A program made the translations under genes and the position numbers. From the NCBI GenBank assembly GCA_027717925.1, contig JALLON010000085.1, forward strand, positions 1 to 9,949: 9,949 bases of DNA, in the 5' to 3' direction. The notes beneath the pieces are model-generated. The model was not told where the DNA came from. It saw only the letters and a list, made by a program, of their open reading frames with translations, and made no database searches. Below are positions 1-6,574 of the stretch, in pieces (the stretch's first letter is position 1; each line of letters opens with the position of its first letter). The stretch is from Acidobacteria bacterium AH-259-G07 (GTDB taxonomy: Bacteria > Acidobacteriota > UBA6911 > RPQK01 > JADFOI01).

Positions 1-2
1 GC

Positions 3-182
3 GTTGGGTCTCCGGTTGTCGGCATTGGCAGAATTGGGAACTTGCAAAATGGAATCGGCTTGATGTTGGTCTTGCCGGCAGCGCTGTATGAGCAAGCACG
101 CCGGAGGCGATTCTGCAATTGCATTTTGGGTTTGGCCGAGCCGGCTAGCCACCAAGTTTTGAAAGAGCACGGGTCAAAGTAG
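3..182 (+). CDS. Possible 3' end of an upstream gene (doubtful)
   Basis: One frame is open from the window edge to a TAG at 180-182, giving about 59 residues. The first half is glycine-rich and hydrophobic (a run such as GLMLVLPAALYE), and the second half is basic and Cys/Ala-rich. I recognise no family or motif. An open frame of this length at a window edge can occur by chance, and the tail does not look strongly protein-like. It could be the end of a gene that starts outside the window, or non-coding DNA upstream of the PDZ gene. No other feature is visible in 1-259: I found no convincing sigma70 promoter, tRNA or terminator there. Confidence 0.2.
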   Translation, partial: VGSPVVGIGRIGNLQNGIGLMLVLPAALYEQARRRRFCNCILGLAEPASHQVLKEHGSK

Positions 183-259
183 AGTTGCCGATTCTTGATT
201 GCGGGGTGGCAAACGCTCTGCTAAGATCTCTTCAAGCTCAAAGACTCAAAAGAGGAGAG

Positions 260-1066
260 ATGAAACAGAAAACCCTTTTAGCAGGGGCTATAGTGGTCGG
301 ATTGATAGCGGTGGCTGCTCGGGGGCAGCACGAGATTCGGCTGCACAGACTTGAGCAAGGCCGTTTGGGATTCATGGCGCGGGATGTCACACAGGTCGAT
401 GTGCGGAAGCTGCAGCTCCCGCGGGAAGCCGGGGTCTATGTGGAGCAGGTGGCAGAAGACACGGCCGCTGCTGAGGCCGATCTGCACGAGGGAGATGTGA
501 TCCTAGAGTACGCAGGCCTTCCGATCTTGAGCGTGAGGCACTTTCAACGGCTGATTTCCGACACCCCACCTGCTCGAAAAGTCGAACTCAGTGTGTTCCG
601 CAGCGCTCAGCAGATCAAAAAGACCATTACAGTGGGCAAACAACATCGTTTAGTACCTCATCCCGTTCAGCCGGAGACCCCGCGAGATCGTGCTTGGGAT
701 CGTCCCGGCACCCATTTTCGGGTGGAGCCTGATCGATCTGGCGGTGCTTTCTTTTTCTTTTCCGAACGGCCTCGACTGGGTATCACCGGAGGGAATCTAA
801 CCGAGCAGTTGGCAGATTTTCTGGGTGTCCCAGGAAAGAAAGGTGTGCTGGTGGTAGAGGTCCTGGAGAAGACTCCCGCCAAGAGGGCGGACTTGAGGGC
901 GGGAGATGTCATCATTTCAATTGACGGCCGCCCACTGGAGAGTCTCTATGAGCTGTCCAGCCGCTTAAGGGAAGAGACCCACGAGCTAGGAATCGTACGT
1001 GACAAGATGGTCGAGCAAGTAACTGTGCAATTGGAGCCGAAGAAGCAAAAAGGGACTCGATTCTGA
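260..1066 (+). CDS. Exported double-PDZ domain protein, no protease domain
   Basis: The product is 268 aa. The ATG at 260 is chosen because a strong purine-rich ribosome site (AGAGGAGAG) lies just before it and because it begins a good signal peptide: MKQK, a hydrophobic core (residues 5-20), then AARGQ. An in-frame TTG at 185 would bury this signal behind 25 implausible residues. Two PDZ domains follow, at about 33-127 (RLGFMARDV, then AEADLHEGDVILEYAG) and about 170-262 (RLGITGG, then AKRADLRAGDVIISIDG). Both carry the carboxylate-loop region and the 'GD-V-I' strand of HtrA/DegP-type PDZ domains. The linker is Pro/Arg-rich with a run of four Phe at 164-167. There is no HtrA, Tsp or RseP catalytic domain, so the protein probably binds exposed C-termini or peptides in the periplasm as an adaptor or scaffold. 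The partner is unknown. The next gene starts 38 bp downstream on the same strand. Confidence 0.85.
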   Translation: MKQKTLLAGAIVVGLIAVAARGQHEIRLHRLEQGRLGFMARDVTQVDVRKLQLPREAGVYVEQVAEDTAAAEADLHEGDVILEYAGLPILSVRHFQRLISDTPPARKVELSVFRSAQQIKKTITVGKQHRLVPHPVQPETPRDRAWDRPGTHFRVEPDRSGGAFFFFSERPRLGITGGNLTEQLADFLGVPGKKGVLVVEVLEKTPAKRADLRAGDVIISIDGRPLESLYELSSRLREETHELGIVRDKMVEQVTVQLEPKKQKGTRF

Positions 1067-1104
1067 TCGGGCCAGTGTGGTCACAAAGGATACCGCTCTA
1101 GCTT

Positions 1105-1347
1105 ATGGCAAACCTACTTGAACCCCTCTTTATAGGAAGGACGCTGAGAGTGCTGGCTGGGATCGGGTGTTTTTACTTCGCCTTCTACGTGTTTCATCTA
1201 CCGGTTGACTTTGGGGAATTGGTCGCTGTGATGATCCTGGGGCTCTTGGGACTTTCGTTTGTCGTGGGAGGCCTCCTGGCGAACCCCGGGTGTGAAGTGA
1301 CAGCGCTCCCTAACCTCATTCTGAAAAGGAAGCAGCATTTCTTCTGA
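1105..1347 (+). CDS. Small two-helix membrane protein; frame continues past TGA (possible selenoprotein)
   Basis: Read conventionally this is 80 aa ending at TGA 1345-1347. It has a short N-terminus with an RTLRVLAGIG start to helix 1 (about residues 14-30), helix 2 at about 38-58 (ELVAVMILGLLGLSFVVGG), then NPGCEVTALPN and a basic KRK stretch. The RxLRxLxGI opening resembles small DUF2892-like inner-membrane proteins, but I cannot name the family firmly. The start is the ATG at 1105, with a weak AAAGGA about 14 nt before it. The gene follows the PDZ gene by 38 bp and may share its transcript. The conventional end HFF-stop looks premature. The same frame continues for 19 sense codons to a second TGA at 1405-1407, giving a 100-aa product with the TGA at codon 81. 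Cys63 in PGCEV could be a redox partner of residue 81. Function is unknown. Confidence 0.7.
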   Translation: MANLLEPLFIGRTLRVLAGIGCFYFAFYVFHLPVDFGELVAVMILGLLGLSFVVGGLLANPGCEVTALPNLILKRKQHFF

Positions 1348-1407
1348 CTCGTCTTTTCGCCCTTGGATAGGGCGGAACGTTGGCTGCGCGAAGCTTTCCG
1401 CAGATGA
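1345..1407 (+). other. Candidate Sec (UGA) codon and C-terminal extension of the small membrane protein
   Basis: Translating through TGA 1345-1347 gives X-LVFSPLDRAERWLREAFRR and then a clean TGA stop. The extension is amphipathic and well formed (FSPLDRAERWL), unlike random out-of-frame translation. From memory, Cys-containing small membrane proteins with a PGC…N-LL-RR region end in a similar C-x-F-(S/T)-P-(L/I/V)-D-x-x-E-R segment, with Cys at the position of this TGA. That alignment is recalled, not computed. Selenocysteine commonly replaces Cys in this way. Alternatives are a nonsense mutation that trims a dispensable tail, a sequencing error, or a genuine stop. No selA, selB, selC or selD lies in the window, so whether the organism can use UGA as Sec is not shown here. 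Confidence 0.5.
1355..1377 (+). promoter_or_regulatory. SECIS-like stem-loop just after the in-frame TGA
   Basis: The arms are 1355-1363 (TTTCGCCCT) and 1369-1377 (AGGGCGGAA), giving nine pairs, one of them a U·G wobble, around a 5-nt loop UGGAU (1364-1368). There are 16 nt between the TGA and the loop, and a G is in the second loop position. Both match the usual description of bacterial SECIS elements: an apical loop of 3-14 nt, a G among the first two loop bases, and a loop about 16-37 nt after UGA. An intrinsic terminator is unlikely, because GAACGTTGG rather than a T-run follows on the + strand. On the - strand the hairpin is followed by AAAAG. Confidence 0.5.
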
Positions 1408-1457
1408 GGCTTGTTGGCTCCGGTAAGGGGCAAAGTCCGGTGAAATCACAGGAAAGC

Positions 1458-1532
<75 letters not shown>

Positions 1533-1547
1533 TCAAATTCGAAAACA

Positions 1548-1577
1548 ATCATAAAATTGACCTCCTCTTTTTGTCAA
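1548..1577 (-). promoter_or_regulatory. Sigma70 promoter of tRNA-Gly
   Basis: On the - strand a perfect -35 TTGACA (1572-1577) and a -10 TATGAT (1548-1553) are separated by 18 bp. The -10 ends 15 bp before the mature tRNA 5' end at 1532, so transcription would start about 5-10 nt upstream of the mature end, leaving a short leader for RNase P. This is the most consensus-like promoter in the window, as expected for a stable RNA gene. Confidence 0.8.
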
Positions 1578-1652
1578 CTGGCGCCAGAGGGGTCACAGCG
1601 TGACCCTTCTGGACTTCGCACTTTTTCACTCTCAATCGTTTTAGCTAGCGAG

Positions 1653-2078
1653 ATGTTGAAAAAGTCTTCCGATGGCTCGGTACTGACCCGTTCAGGTCAG
1701 GCGCGTAAGCCTTGGTGGTTCCCCCTTCGGGTCGGTCCCAAAGATCTGGGAAGGTGGGGCGAGTGGATCGCACTGAAACACCTCAGGAGGCTAGGATGGG
1801 ACATCATCGCCCAAAACTGGAAAGGCCTTAGGGGCGAAGTCGATCTTATCGCCTATGACGGACCCTTCTTGGTCTTCGTCGAGGTGAAAACCCGGCGCCT
1901 TCCCAACCGCCTCCCGCCGGAGGACAATGTGGGCACTGAAAAAGAGAAAAAGCTCGATCAGTTGGCTTTCGAGTTTCTCCTGCGCTACGAGATTTCCGAT
2001 ACTCCTGTTCGAATTGATGTCATTGGGGTCGAAACGCCGGATGTTCGCCACTTCCTCCTGCGACACTACATGAGCTAG
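1653..2078 (+). CDS. YraN/UPF0102 family nuclease-fold protein
   Basis: The product is 141 aa. It shows the family's restriction-endonuclease-like signature in order: LGRWGEWIALKHLRRLGW (family G-x-x-GE-x-x-A, E37), N55, GEVDLIAYDG (E62, D64) and FVEVKTRR (E77, K79). Together these resemble a PD-(D/E)XK metal-binding site. The cellular role of YraN is unsettled; it is widespread and often sits near DNA or RNA housekeeping genes. The N-terminus carries about 30 extra residues (Lys/Ser/Arg-rich, then WWFPLRVG) before the conserved core. No good ribosome site precedes the ATG at 1653, so the exact start is uncertain. The gene runs divergently from tRNA-Gly and converges with lat, only 12 bp separating their stop codons. 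Confidence 0.88.
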   Translation: MLKKSSDGSVLTRSGQARKPWWFPLRVGPKDLGRWGEWIALKHLRRLGWDIIAQNWKGLRGEVDLIAYDGPFLVFVEVKTRRLPNRLPPEDNVGTEKEKKLDQLAFEFLLRYEISDTPVRIDVIGVETPDVRHFLLRHYMS

Positions 2079-2090
2079 CCGGGTTGATGA

Positions 2091-3422
2091 TCACATCTGA
2101 TTGAGCACTTCACGAATGATGCGGATTCCCTTGAGGAGTTCCTCTTCAGTGATATTCAGTGCCGTTCGAAAACGGACCGAGCGCTCTCCACAGGGGAGTA
2201 TGATTAAGCCATTCTCGAAGAGTCTTTTCCGAAAGCGCCCTTCGAATTCCGCATCAGGAAGATCAAAGGCACAAAACAGGCCAATACCTCGAGTGTTGGA
2301 AACCTTTGCCGGAAACTCCTCCTCCAGCTGGTGCAGTTCCCGAAGAAGGATGTCACCCATTCGGCGGGAGTGCTCCAGCACGTTTTCCTCTTGGAAGATT
2401 TCCAGGTAGAAGCGGCAGCGCACCATGTCGACCAGATTGCCGCCCCAGGTGGAATTCAGCCGGCTGGCGACATGAAAAACATTTTCCGGAACTTCGTTGA
2501 TCCGGTCGCTGACCAAAATTCCGCAAACTTGAGACTTTTTGCCGAAAGCCAAGATGTCGGGTCTGACGTAATGTTCAAAGGCCCACATTCGCCCGGTGGC
2601 CCCGAAGCCCGTCTGGACTTCGTCGTAAATAAACAGGATGTCATTTTCGTCACAAATGCGGCGAAGTTCCCGGTGAAACTCCGCTCGGAAGTGGTTGTCC
2701 CCCCCTTCTCCTTGAATTGGCTCCAAAACGAGACAGGCGATGTCTTCCGGGATTTCCTCGAGAATCGCCTGGATCTGGTCTAAAGCTTTTCTTTCCAGCT
2801 CCTCGACGCGGAGCAGGTTTTCACCCTCCAACGGAAAATGACATTTGGGATTGACGATGCGAGGCCAATTAAATTTCGGGAAATACTGAATCTTGCGCAG
2901 ATCGGCTGTATTGGTGAGCGAAAGTGTATAACCGGATCGGCCGTGAAAGGCTTCCTGAAAATGGAGAACCTTGTATCCTCTCTCTTCTTTCACTCCGCGC
3001 GCAAAGTTCTTTCGGACTTTCCAGTCAAAAGCCGTCTTTAGCGCGTTTTCGACTGCAAGCGCTCCTCCATCGATAAAGAACATGTATTTCATGAAGTCTG
3101 GTTTAGCCAGGCGCGCAAATGTATGCACGAACTCCGCCATCTCCCGAGAATAAGCGTCGGTATTGGAAGGCTTTTGAATGGCAACACGAGCAAGTTCTTC
3201 AAGGACCTCCCTTGAGATCATACGCGGATGATTGAAACCCAAAGGGTTGGTGGCGTAGAAGGAGAAAAAGTCCAGGAAATATCCATTCGTTTGGGCATCA
3301 TAAAGATAAGAACCCCGACTCTTCTCCAAATCCACGACCACGTCGATTCCCTCGGCTGGCATGTAGCGGGCAATCAACCCGTGGACTTGATTCACTGCAA
3401 ATTTTAACTGGCTCTTTTCCAT
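2091..3422 (-). CDS. lat: L-lysine 6-transaminase (lysine epsilon-aminotransferase)
   Basis: This 443-aa class III PLP aminotransferase transfers the epsilon-amino group of L-lysine to 2-oxoglutarate, giving 2-aminoadipate 6-semialdehyde (which cyclises to piperideine-6-carboxylate) and glutamate (EC 2.6.1.36). Diagnostic segments are FSFYATNPLGFNHP (about 53-66), AFHGRSGYTLSLTN (158-171), EPIQGEGGD with the Glu corresponding to the family's substrate-specificity switch (E239), IYDEVQTGFG with the PLP-pyridine Asp (D267), and FGKKSQVCG with the Schiff-base Lys (probably K295). FGKK(T/S)QVCG is characteristic of lysine aminotransferases rather than ornithine or GABA aminotransferases. The ATG at 3422 has AGAAGGGA upstream and overlaps the end of cysS by 19 nt. 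No piperideine-6-carboxylate or aminoadipate-semialdehyde dehydrogenase lies nearby, so the fate of the product cannot be read from this window. Confidence 0.9.
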   Translation of the reverse strand: MEKSQLKFAVNQVHGLIARYMPAEGIDVVVDLEKSRGSYLYDAQTNGYFLDFFSFYATNPLGFNHPRMISREVLEELARVAIQKPSNTDAYSREMAEFVHTFARLAKPDFMKYMFFIDGGALAVENALKTAFDWKVRKNFARGVKEERGYKVLHFQEAFHGRSGYTLSLTNTADLRKIQYFPKFNWPRIVNPKCHFPLEGENLLRVEELERKALDQIQAILEEIPEDIACLVLEPIQGEGGDNHFRAEFHRELRRICDENDILFIYDEVQTGFGATGRMWAFEHYVRPDILAFGKKSQVCGILVSDRINEVPENVFHVASRLNSTWGGNLVDMVRCRFYLEIFQEENVLEHSRRMGDILLRELHQLEEEFPAKVSNTRGIGLFCAFDLPDAEFEGRFRKRLFENGLIILPCGERSVRFRTALNITEEELLKGIRIIREVLNQM

Positions 3423-4801
3423 CGGGTCCCTTCTTTTGTATCCTCAAGAATGATTCCTCGATGAGCCAGCAGATGACGAATCTCATCCGCCCGCTGGTAG
3501 TCGCGCTGGCGACGCGCCTCCTCGCGCTCTTCAATCAATTCGATGATCTCTTCATCTTCCAAGCGCTGCTCTTCGACCTGGAAGACGGCAAATACCTGAT
3601 TGGCATCGGCGAACAGACTGAGGATCTGATTCCGGTTGGCCGCTCCCACTTCCCGGCGCTCCAACAGGATGTTGGTTTCCTTAATCAGATCGAACAAAGC
3701 AGCCAGCGCAACGGAGGTGTTCAGGTCATTGTCCAACCCTGCTTCAAAATCACTACGGGCCCTGGCCACTCTTTCCGACAAATCTCGGTTCTCAGGTCGA
3801 TCATCGGATACTTCCCGAATGCGTAATAAGAAGTCGTTAATCCGCCGCAGTGCCGAGTGCGAGTCTCCCACTCCCGCGAATGTAAAATTCAACTGTTTGC
3901 GATAATGCACGGATTGAAGGAGATAGCGTACGGCAAGCGGATCACAGCCGCGATCCATCAGATCTCTCAATGTGTATTGATTTCCCTTGGACTTGGCCAT
4001 CTTCTCGCCCTCGACCAATAGAAACTCACAGTGCATCCAGTGGCGCACGAAGGGCTTGCCCGTGGCTCCCTCACTTTGGGCGATCTCATTTTCGTGGTGA
4101 GGAAAAATCAGATCCACTCCTCCACAGTGAATGTCAAAGCTCCCTCCCAGATATTTCATGCTCATGGCCGAGCACTCAATGTGCCAACCCGGACGTCCAG
4201 GCCCCAGTGGTGTATCCCAAGAGGCCTCACCCTCTTTTTTGGCCTTCCACAGAACGAAGTCCCGGGGGTTCTCCTTCGTATATTCGTCCGCATCAATCCG
4301 ACCTTCTGTTTGCACCTCCGACAGATCCAGATGGGAGAGCCTGCCATAGTCGCCAAAGGAGCTGATTCGGTAGTAAATAGAGCCGTCACTCTCATAGGTG
4401 TATCCTTTGTTGCGCAGCTTGAGGATCAATTCGACCATCTCGTCAATGTGTTCCGTGGCATAAGGTATGATCTCCGGTGTCTCGATCCGAAGCTTTTCAA
4501 TGTCTTCAAAGAAGGCTCTTGCATACTGAGCCGTATACTCTTTGATGGAAAGGCCCGCTTTTCTGGCGTTGTTAATGATCTTGTCGTCCACATCTGTCAT
4601 GTTCATCACATGCAGAAGAGGAAAACCCTTGTATTTGATGTAGCGCCGAAGGAGGTCCTGGAGGATAAAGGTTCGAAAGTTCCCGATGTGCACAAAGTCA
4701 TACACGGTCGGCCCGCATGTGTACATGTGAACGGTTCTCCCATCCAGCGGTTTCAATTCCTGCACCTGACGAGTCTGCGTGCTGTATACTCTCAGAGCCA
4801 T
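3404..4801 (-). CDS. cysS: Cysteine--tRNA ligase
   Basis: This 465-aa class I aminoacyl-tRNA synthetase charges tRNA-Cys with cysteine in the cytoplasm. Visible signatures are the HIGH-type motif HIGN (38-41), preceded by YTCGPTVYD, and KMAKSKGN, the KMSKS loop (267-271). The zinc ligands C29, C210 (WHIECSAM), H235 and E239 (HHENE) match E. coli Cys28, Cys209, His234 and Glu238 with a one-residue offset. The C-terminus has the anticodon-binding region and the usual end IILEDTKEGTRW. Length is typical. The ATG at 4801 gives the standard N-terminus (LRVYST…), although no clear Shine-Dalgarno is visible. It starts 63 bp after the GT39 stop and overlaps the start of lat by 19 nt, suggesting a shared transcript. 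Confidence 0.97.
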   Translation of the reverse strand: MALRVYSTQTRQVQELKPLDGRTVHMYTCGPTVYDFVHIGNFRTFILQDLLRRYIKYKGFPLLHVMNMTDVDDKIINNARKAGLSIKEYTAQYARAFFEDIEKLRIETPEIIPYATEHIDEMVELILKLRNKGYTYESDGSIYYRISSFGDYGRLSHLDLSEVQTEGRIDADEYTKENPRDFVLWKAKKEGEASWDTPLGPGRPGWHIECSAMSMKYLGGSFDIHCGGVDLIFPHHENEIAQSEGATGKPFVRHWMHCEFLLVEGEKMAKSKGNQYTLRDLMDRGCDPLAVRYLLQSVHYRKQLNFTFAGVGDSHSALRRINDFLLRIREVSDDRPENRDLSERVARARSDFEAGLDNDLNTSVALAALFDLIKETNILLERREVGAANRNQILSLFADANQVFAVFQVEEQRLEDEEIIELIEEREEARRQRDYQRADEIRHLLAHRGIILEDTKEGTRWKRAS

Positions 4802-4864
4802 AGAGCGCTGCAGAACAGCTTAGCATGTTGCGGCGTCGATGTTCACGGTGCCAACATGAGAGCC

Positions 4865-6463
4865 TCACCTATCTTGTGACGCCACTTTAACCATGTATAG
4901 ATTGCCTCGATGCTCCACCAGGTGAGGTTTCAGTGACTGCAGGTCATGCCAACCGGATTCCTGAGTGAGGATGTAATATTGATCCTGAGGTCGGTCTCGG
5001 AAGTGATCGCGCAGGGATTTAAGATCAGGCACAGACTCCTTCGTGGTTTGGTAATTCGTGTAGTAGTGGGCGCTGTGATGAAAATAGCGGTAAAGAATCA
5101 GCGGTTCTTTGGGGGAGACCCATGGGACAATTAAGCGGCAAAGATCCCGAGCGGAGTGGTAATCGTCCACCACAGGAGCCGCCTTCCAAAACATGAGTGC
5201 CGCAAATAAGGTCATAGCCCCAACCAGAGATAAGAAAACGCCCAGAGGGCGGCGTTTCCGATACTCGACGCAAGCCCATCCGATCCCTGCCAAGATTGGC
5301 AAAGATAGAAGGATTCCGACAGGGAGTGCGTGATAAACCGAGTAAAACCGCCAAAACAACACAGCAACGACCAGGAGAACAAATCCTCCAAGAGCTGCTA
5401 ATTGGCCTGGCATGGAACGGTAGGTGAGCAAGTCACCTCTGAGGTAGTGGTCCCACTCTATGGCGACAATCACGGCCAGTGGAGGCAGGACGGGTAGAAT
5501 ATATCCCGCCAGTTTGCTCTCGCTTACTGAAAAGAAAGCCAAGGGCACTACTACCCACAACCACAGAAATAGGTCCGGCCGCTCAGAGGAACTGAGAAGA
5601 TGAGAACGCTCGCGCCAGGCACGGAGGACGGCCGAGCCGAGGAAACAAACCCAGGGGAAAAAGCCCGTCGCCAAAACAACCAGGTAGTACCAGAAAGGTT
5701 GTGAGTGATGGTGGATGTTCGTTACAAAGCGCGCCAGATGGTGGTTGATCCAGAAGGTCGCTACAAAGCCATATCCGTTTTCCTGCCACACTTGCCAAAA
5801 CCACGGTACCGCGGTCACCAAGAATAGAGCTGCCCCCAAGGCGATCCGGCCCCAGTTCCAAGGGACTTTCGGTGCGAGCAGAAAATAAAGGACAAAAACC
5901 GAGGCGAAGAGAACCGCCGCCACCGGACCTTTGGTCAACACAGCGAGGCCTAATGCCAAACCTGCGCCTGCCGTCCACAGGATTGAGTTGCTGCGAGTGG
6001 CTTGAAAGCCACAGACCATCGCCGCGCTGAGCATTGCCAACAGAGGCATATCGGTGCTGGCAGCACGAGCATAGACAAAAAAGAGGCCAGAGGTGCATAG
6101 AACCAGGACGGTAAAGACGGCGGCCCGGCTACCTGCTAAACCGAAGGTGAGCACAGCCATAGTCAGCAGCGTCACAAGGGCCAGAGCCGCCACTGGGAGC
6201 CGTGCTGACCATTCGTGAACTCCAAAGAGTTGAAAGCTTCCCGCCTCGAGCCAAAACAACAAGGGAGGTTTTTCCAACCAGGGAAGGAAATTCAAGGTCG
6301 GCGTCACGTAGCTGCCACGCAGGTTCATCTCCTCGCCAATGCGGGCATAACGAGGCTCATCAGCACCAACAAAGGCCAGGTTACCAAGCTGATAAAACAG
6401 GCTCAGATAGACGACACTCCCGCAAAACAGCGCCACCAACCACCGCTGAGACACGGACGCCAT
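4865..6463 (-). CDS. ArnT-like GT39 polytopic membrane glycosyltransferase
   Basis: The product is 532 aa from the ATG at 6463. It belongs to the GT-C fold dolichyl-phosphate mannosyltransferase / 4-amino-4-deoxy-L-arabinose transferase family, which moves a sugar from a polyprenyl-phosphate carrier to a lipid or protein on the periplasmic side of the inner membrane. The catalytic loop between the first helices is visible: GADEPRYARIGEEM (D35, E36) and LEKPPLLFWL (E64, K65). About ten hydrophobic helices follow to about residue 420, then a soluble C-terminal domain of about 110 residues. The acceptor cannot be deduced, since no arn or lipid A genes are nearby, so I give no arnT symbol. An in-frame GTG at 6523 would add 20 residues but lies inside the hairpin after groEL and has no ribosome site. 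The ATG at 6463 also lacks a strong one. Confidence 0.88.
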   Translation of the reverse strand: MASVSQRWLVALFCGSVVYLSLFYQLGNLAFVGADEPRYARIGEEMNLRGSYVTPTLNFLPWLEKPPLLFWLEAGSFQLFGVHEWSARLPVAALALVTLLTMAVLTFGLAGSRAAVFTVLVLCTSGLFFVYARAASTDMPLLAMLSAAMVCGFQATRSNSILWTAGAGLALGLAVLTKGPVAAVLFASVFVLYFLLAPKVPWNWGRIALGAALFLVTAVPWFWQVWQENGYGFVATFWINHHLARFVTNIHHHSQPFWYYLVVLATGFFPWVCFLGSAVLRAWRERSHLLSSSERPDLFLWLWVVVPLAFFSVSESKLAGYILPVLPPLAVIVAIEWDHYLRGDLLTYRSMPGQLAALGGFVLLVVAVLFWRFYSVYHALPVGILLSLPILAGIGWACVEYRKRRPLGVFLSLVGAMTLFAALMFWKAAPVVDDYHSARDLCRLIVPWVSPKEPLILYRYFHHSAHYYTNYQTTKESVPDLKSLRDHFRDRPQDQYYILTQESGWHDLQSLKPHLVEHRGNLYMVKVASQDR

Positions 6464-6465
6464 TG

Positions 6466-6505
6466 TAAGAGCAATAGAGCAGAAGAGCAAAAGAGCAAAA
6501 GAGAG
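6466..6505. repeat. Five tandem octamers (NNAGAGCA type)
   Basis: The + strand reads as consecutive 8-nt units TAAGAGCA, ATAGAGCA, GAAGAGCA, AAAGAGCA and AAAGAGAG. The last two form one arm of the 17-bp inverted repeat at 6489-6539. The array ends 2 bp before the GT39 start codon and covers the place where its ribosome site should be. On the coding (-) strand it is a pyrimidine-rich GCTCTT series rather than a Shine-Dalgarno. Confidence 0.75.
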
Positions 6506-6539
6506 CGGAGTTGAACATTCCACTCTCTTTTGCTCTTTT
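6489..6539 (-). terminator. Long hairpin between groEL and GT39, possible terminator
   Basis: A perfect 17-bp inverted repeat has arms at 6489-6505 (AAAAGAGCAAAAGAGAG on +) and 6523-6539. On the - strand it extends by a G·U, two G-C and an A-U pair to 21 bp with a 9-nt loop. On that strand the 3' arm and following bases are U-rich (CTCTTTTGCTCTTTTGCTCTTC) but hold no uninterrupted long U-run, so termination of groESL transcripts may be partial. The loop region contains the unlikely GTG start of the GT39 frame. Confidence 0.5.
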
Positions 6540-6548
6540 CTCTACGCC

Positions 6549-6569
6549 AAGCGCGCCGCGGGCGCGCTT
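6549..6569 (-). terminator. GC-rich hairpin right after the groEL stop
   Basis: Arms AAGCGCGCC (6549-6557) and GGCGCGCTT (6561-6569) form a perfect 9-bp stem around a 3-nt GCG loop, 5 nt past the groEL stop codon. No T-run follows on the - strand (TTGGCGTAG), so it is a weak terminator at best. It may instead protect the 3' end of the groESL mRNA or act together with the longer hairpin just downstream. Confidence 0.45.
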
Positions 6570-6574
6570 CCGCG

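Noticed and set aside
1355..1377. Hairpin after the small membrane gene as an ordinary intrinsic terminator
   Set aside because: No T-run follows on either strand; the Ts lie on the 5' side in the + direction. Position and loop fit a SECIS better.
4031..4879. Long open frame (282 codons) on the + strand opposite cysS
   Set aside because: It is fully antisense to cysS, whose catalytic and zinc motifs are intact. It has no recognisable motif and no ribosome site; it is a shadow of codon bias.
6464..6523. Twenty-residue N-terminal extension of the GT39 protein from a GTG at 6523
   Set aside because: The GTG is inside the intergenic hairpin with no ribosome site, and the added residues come from low-complexity repeat sequence. 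The ATG at 6463 gives a normal family N-terminus.
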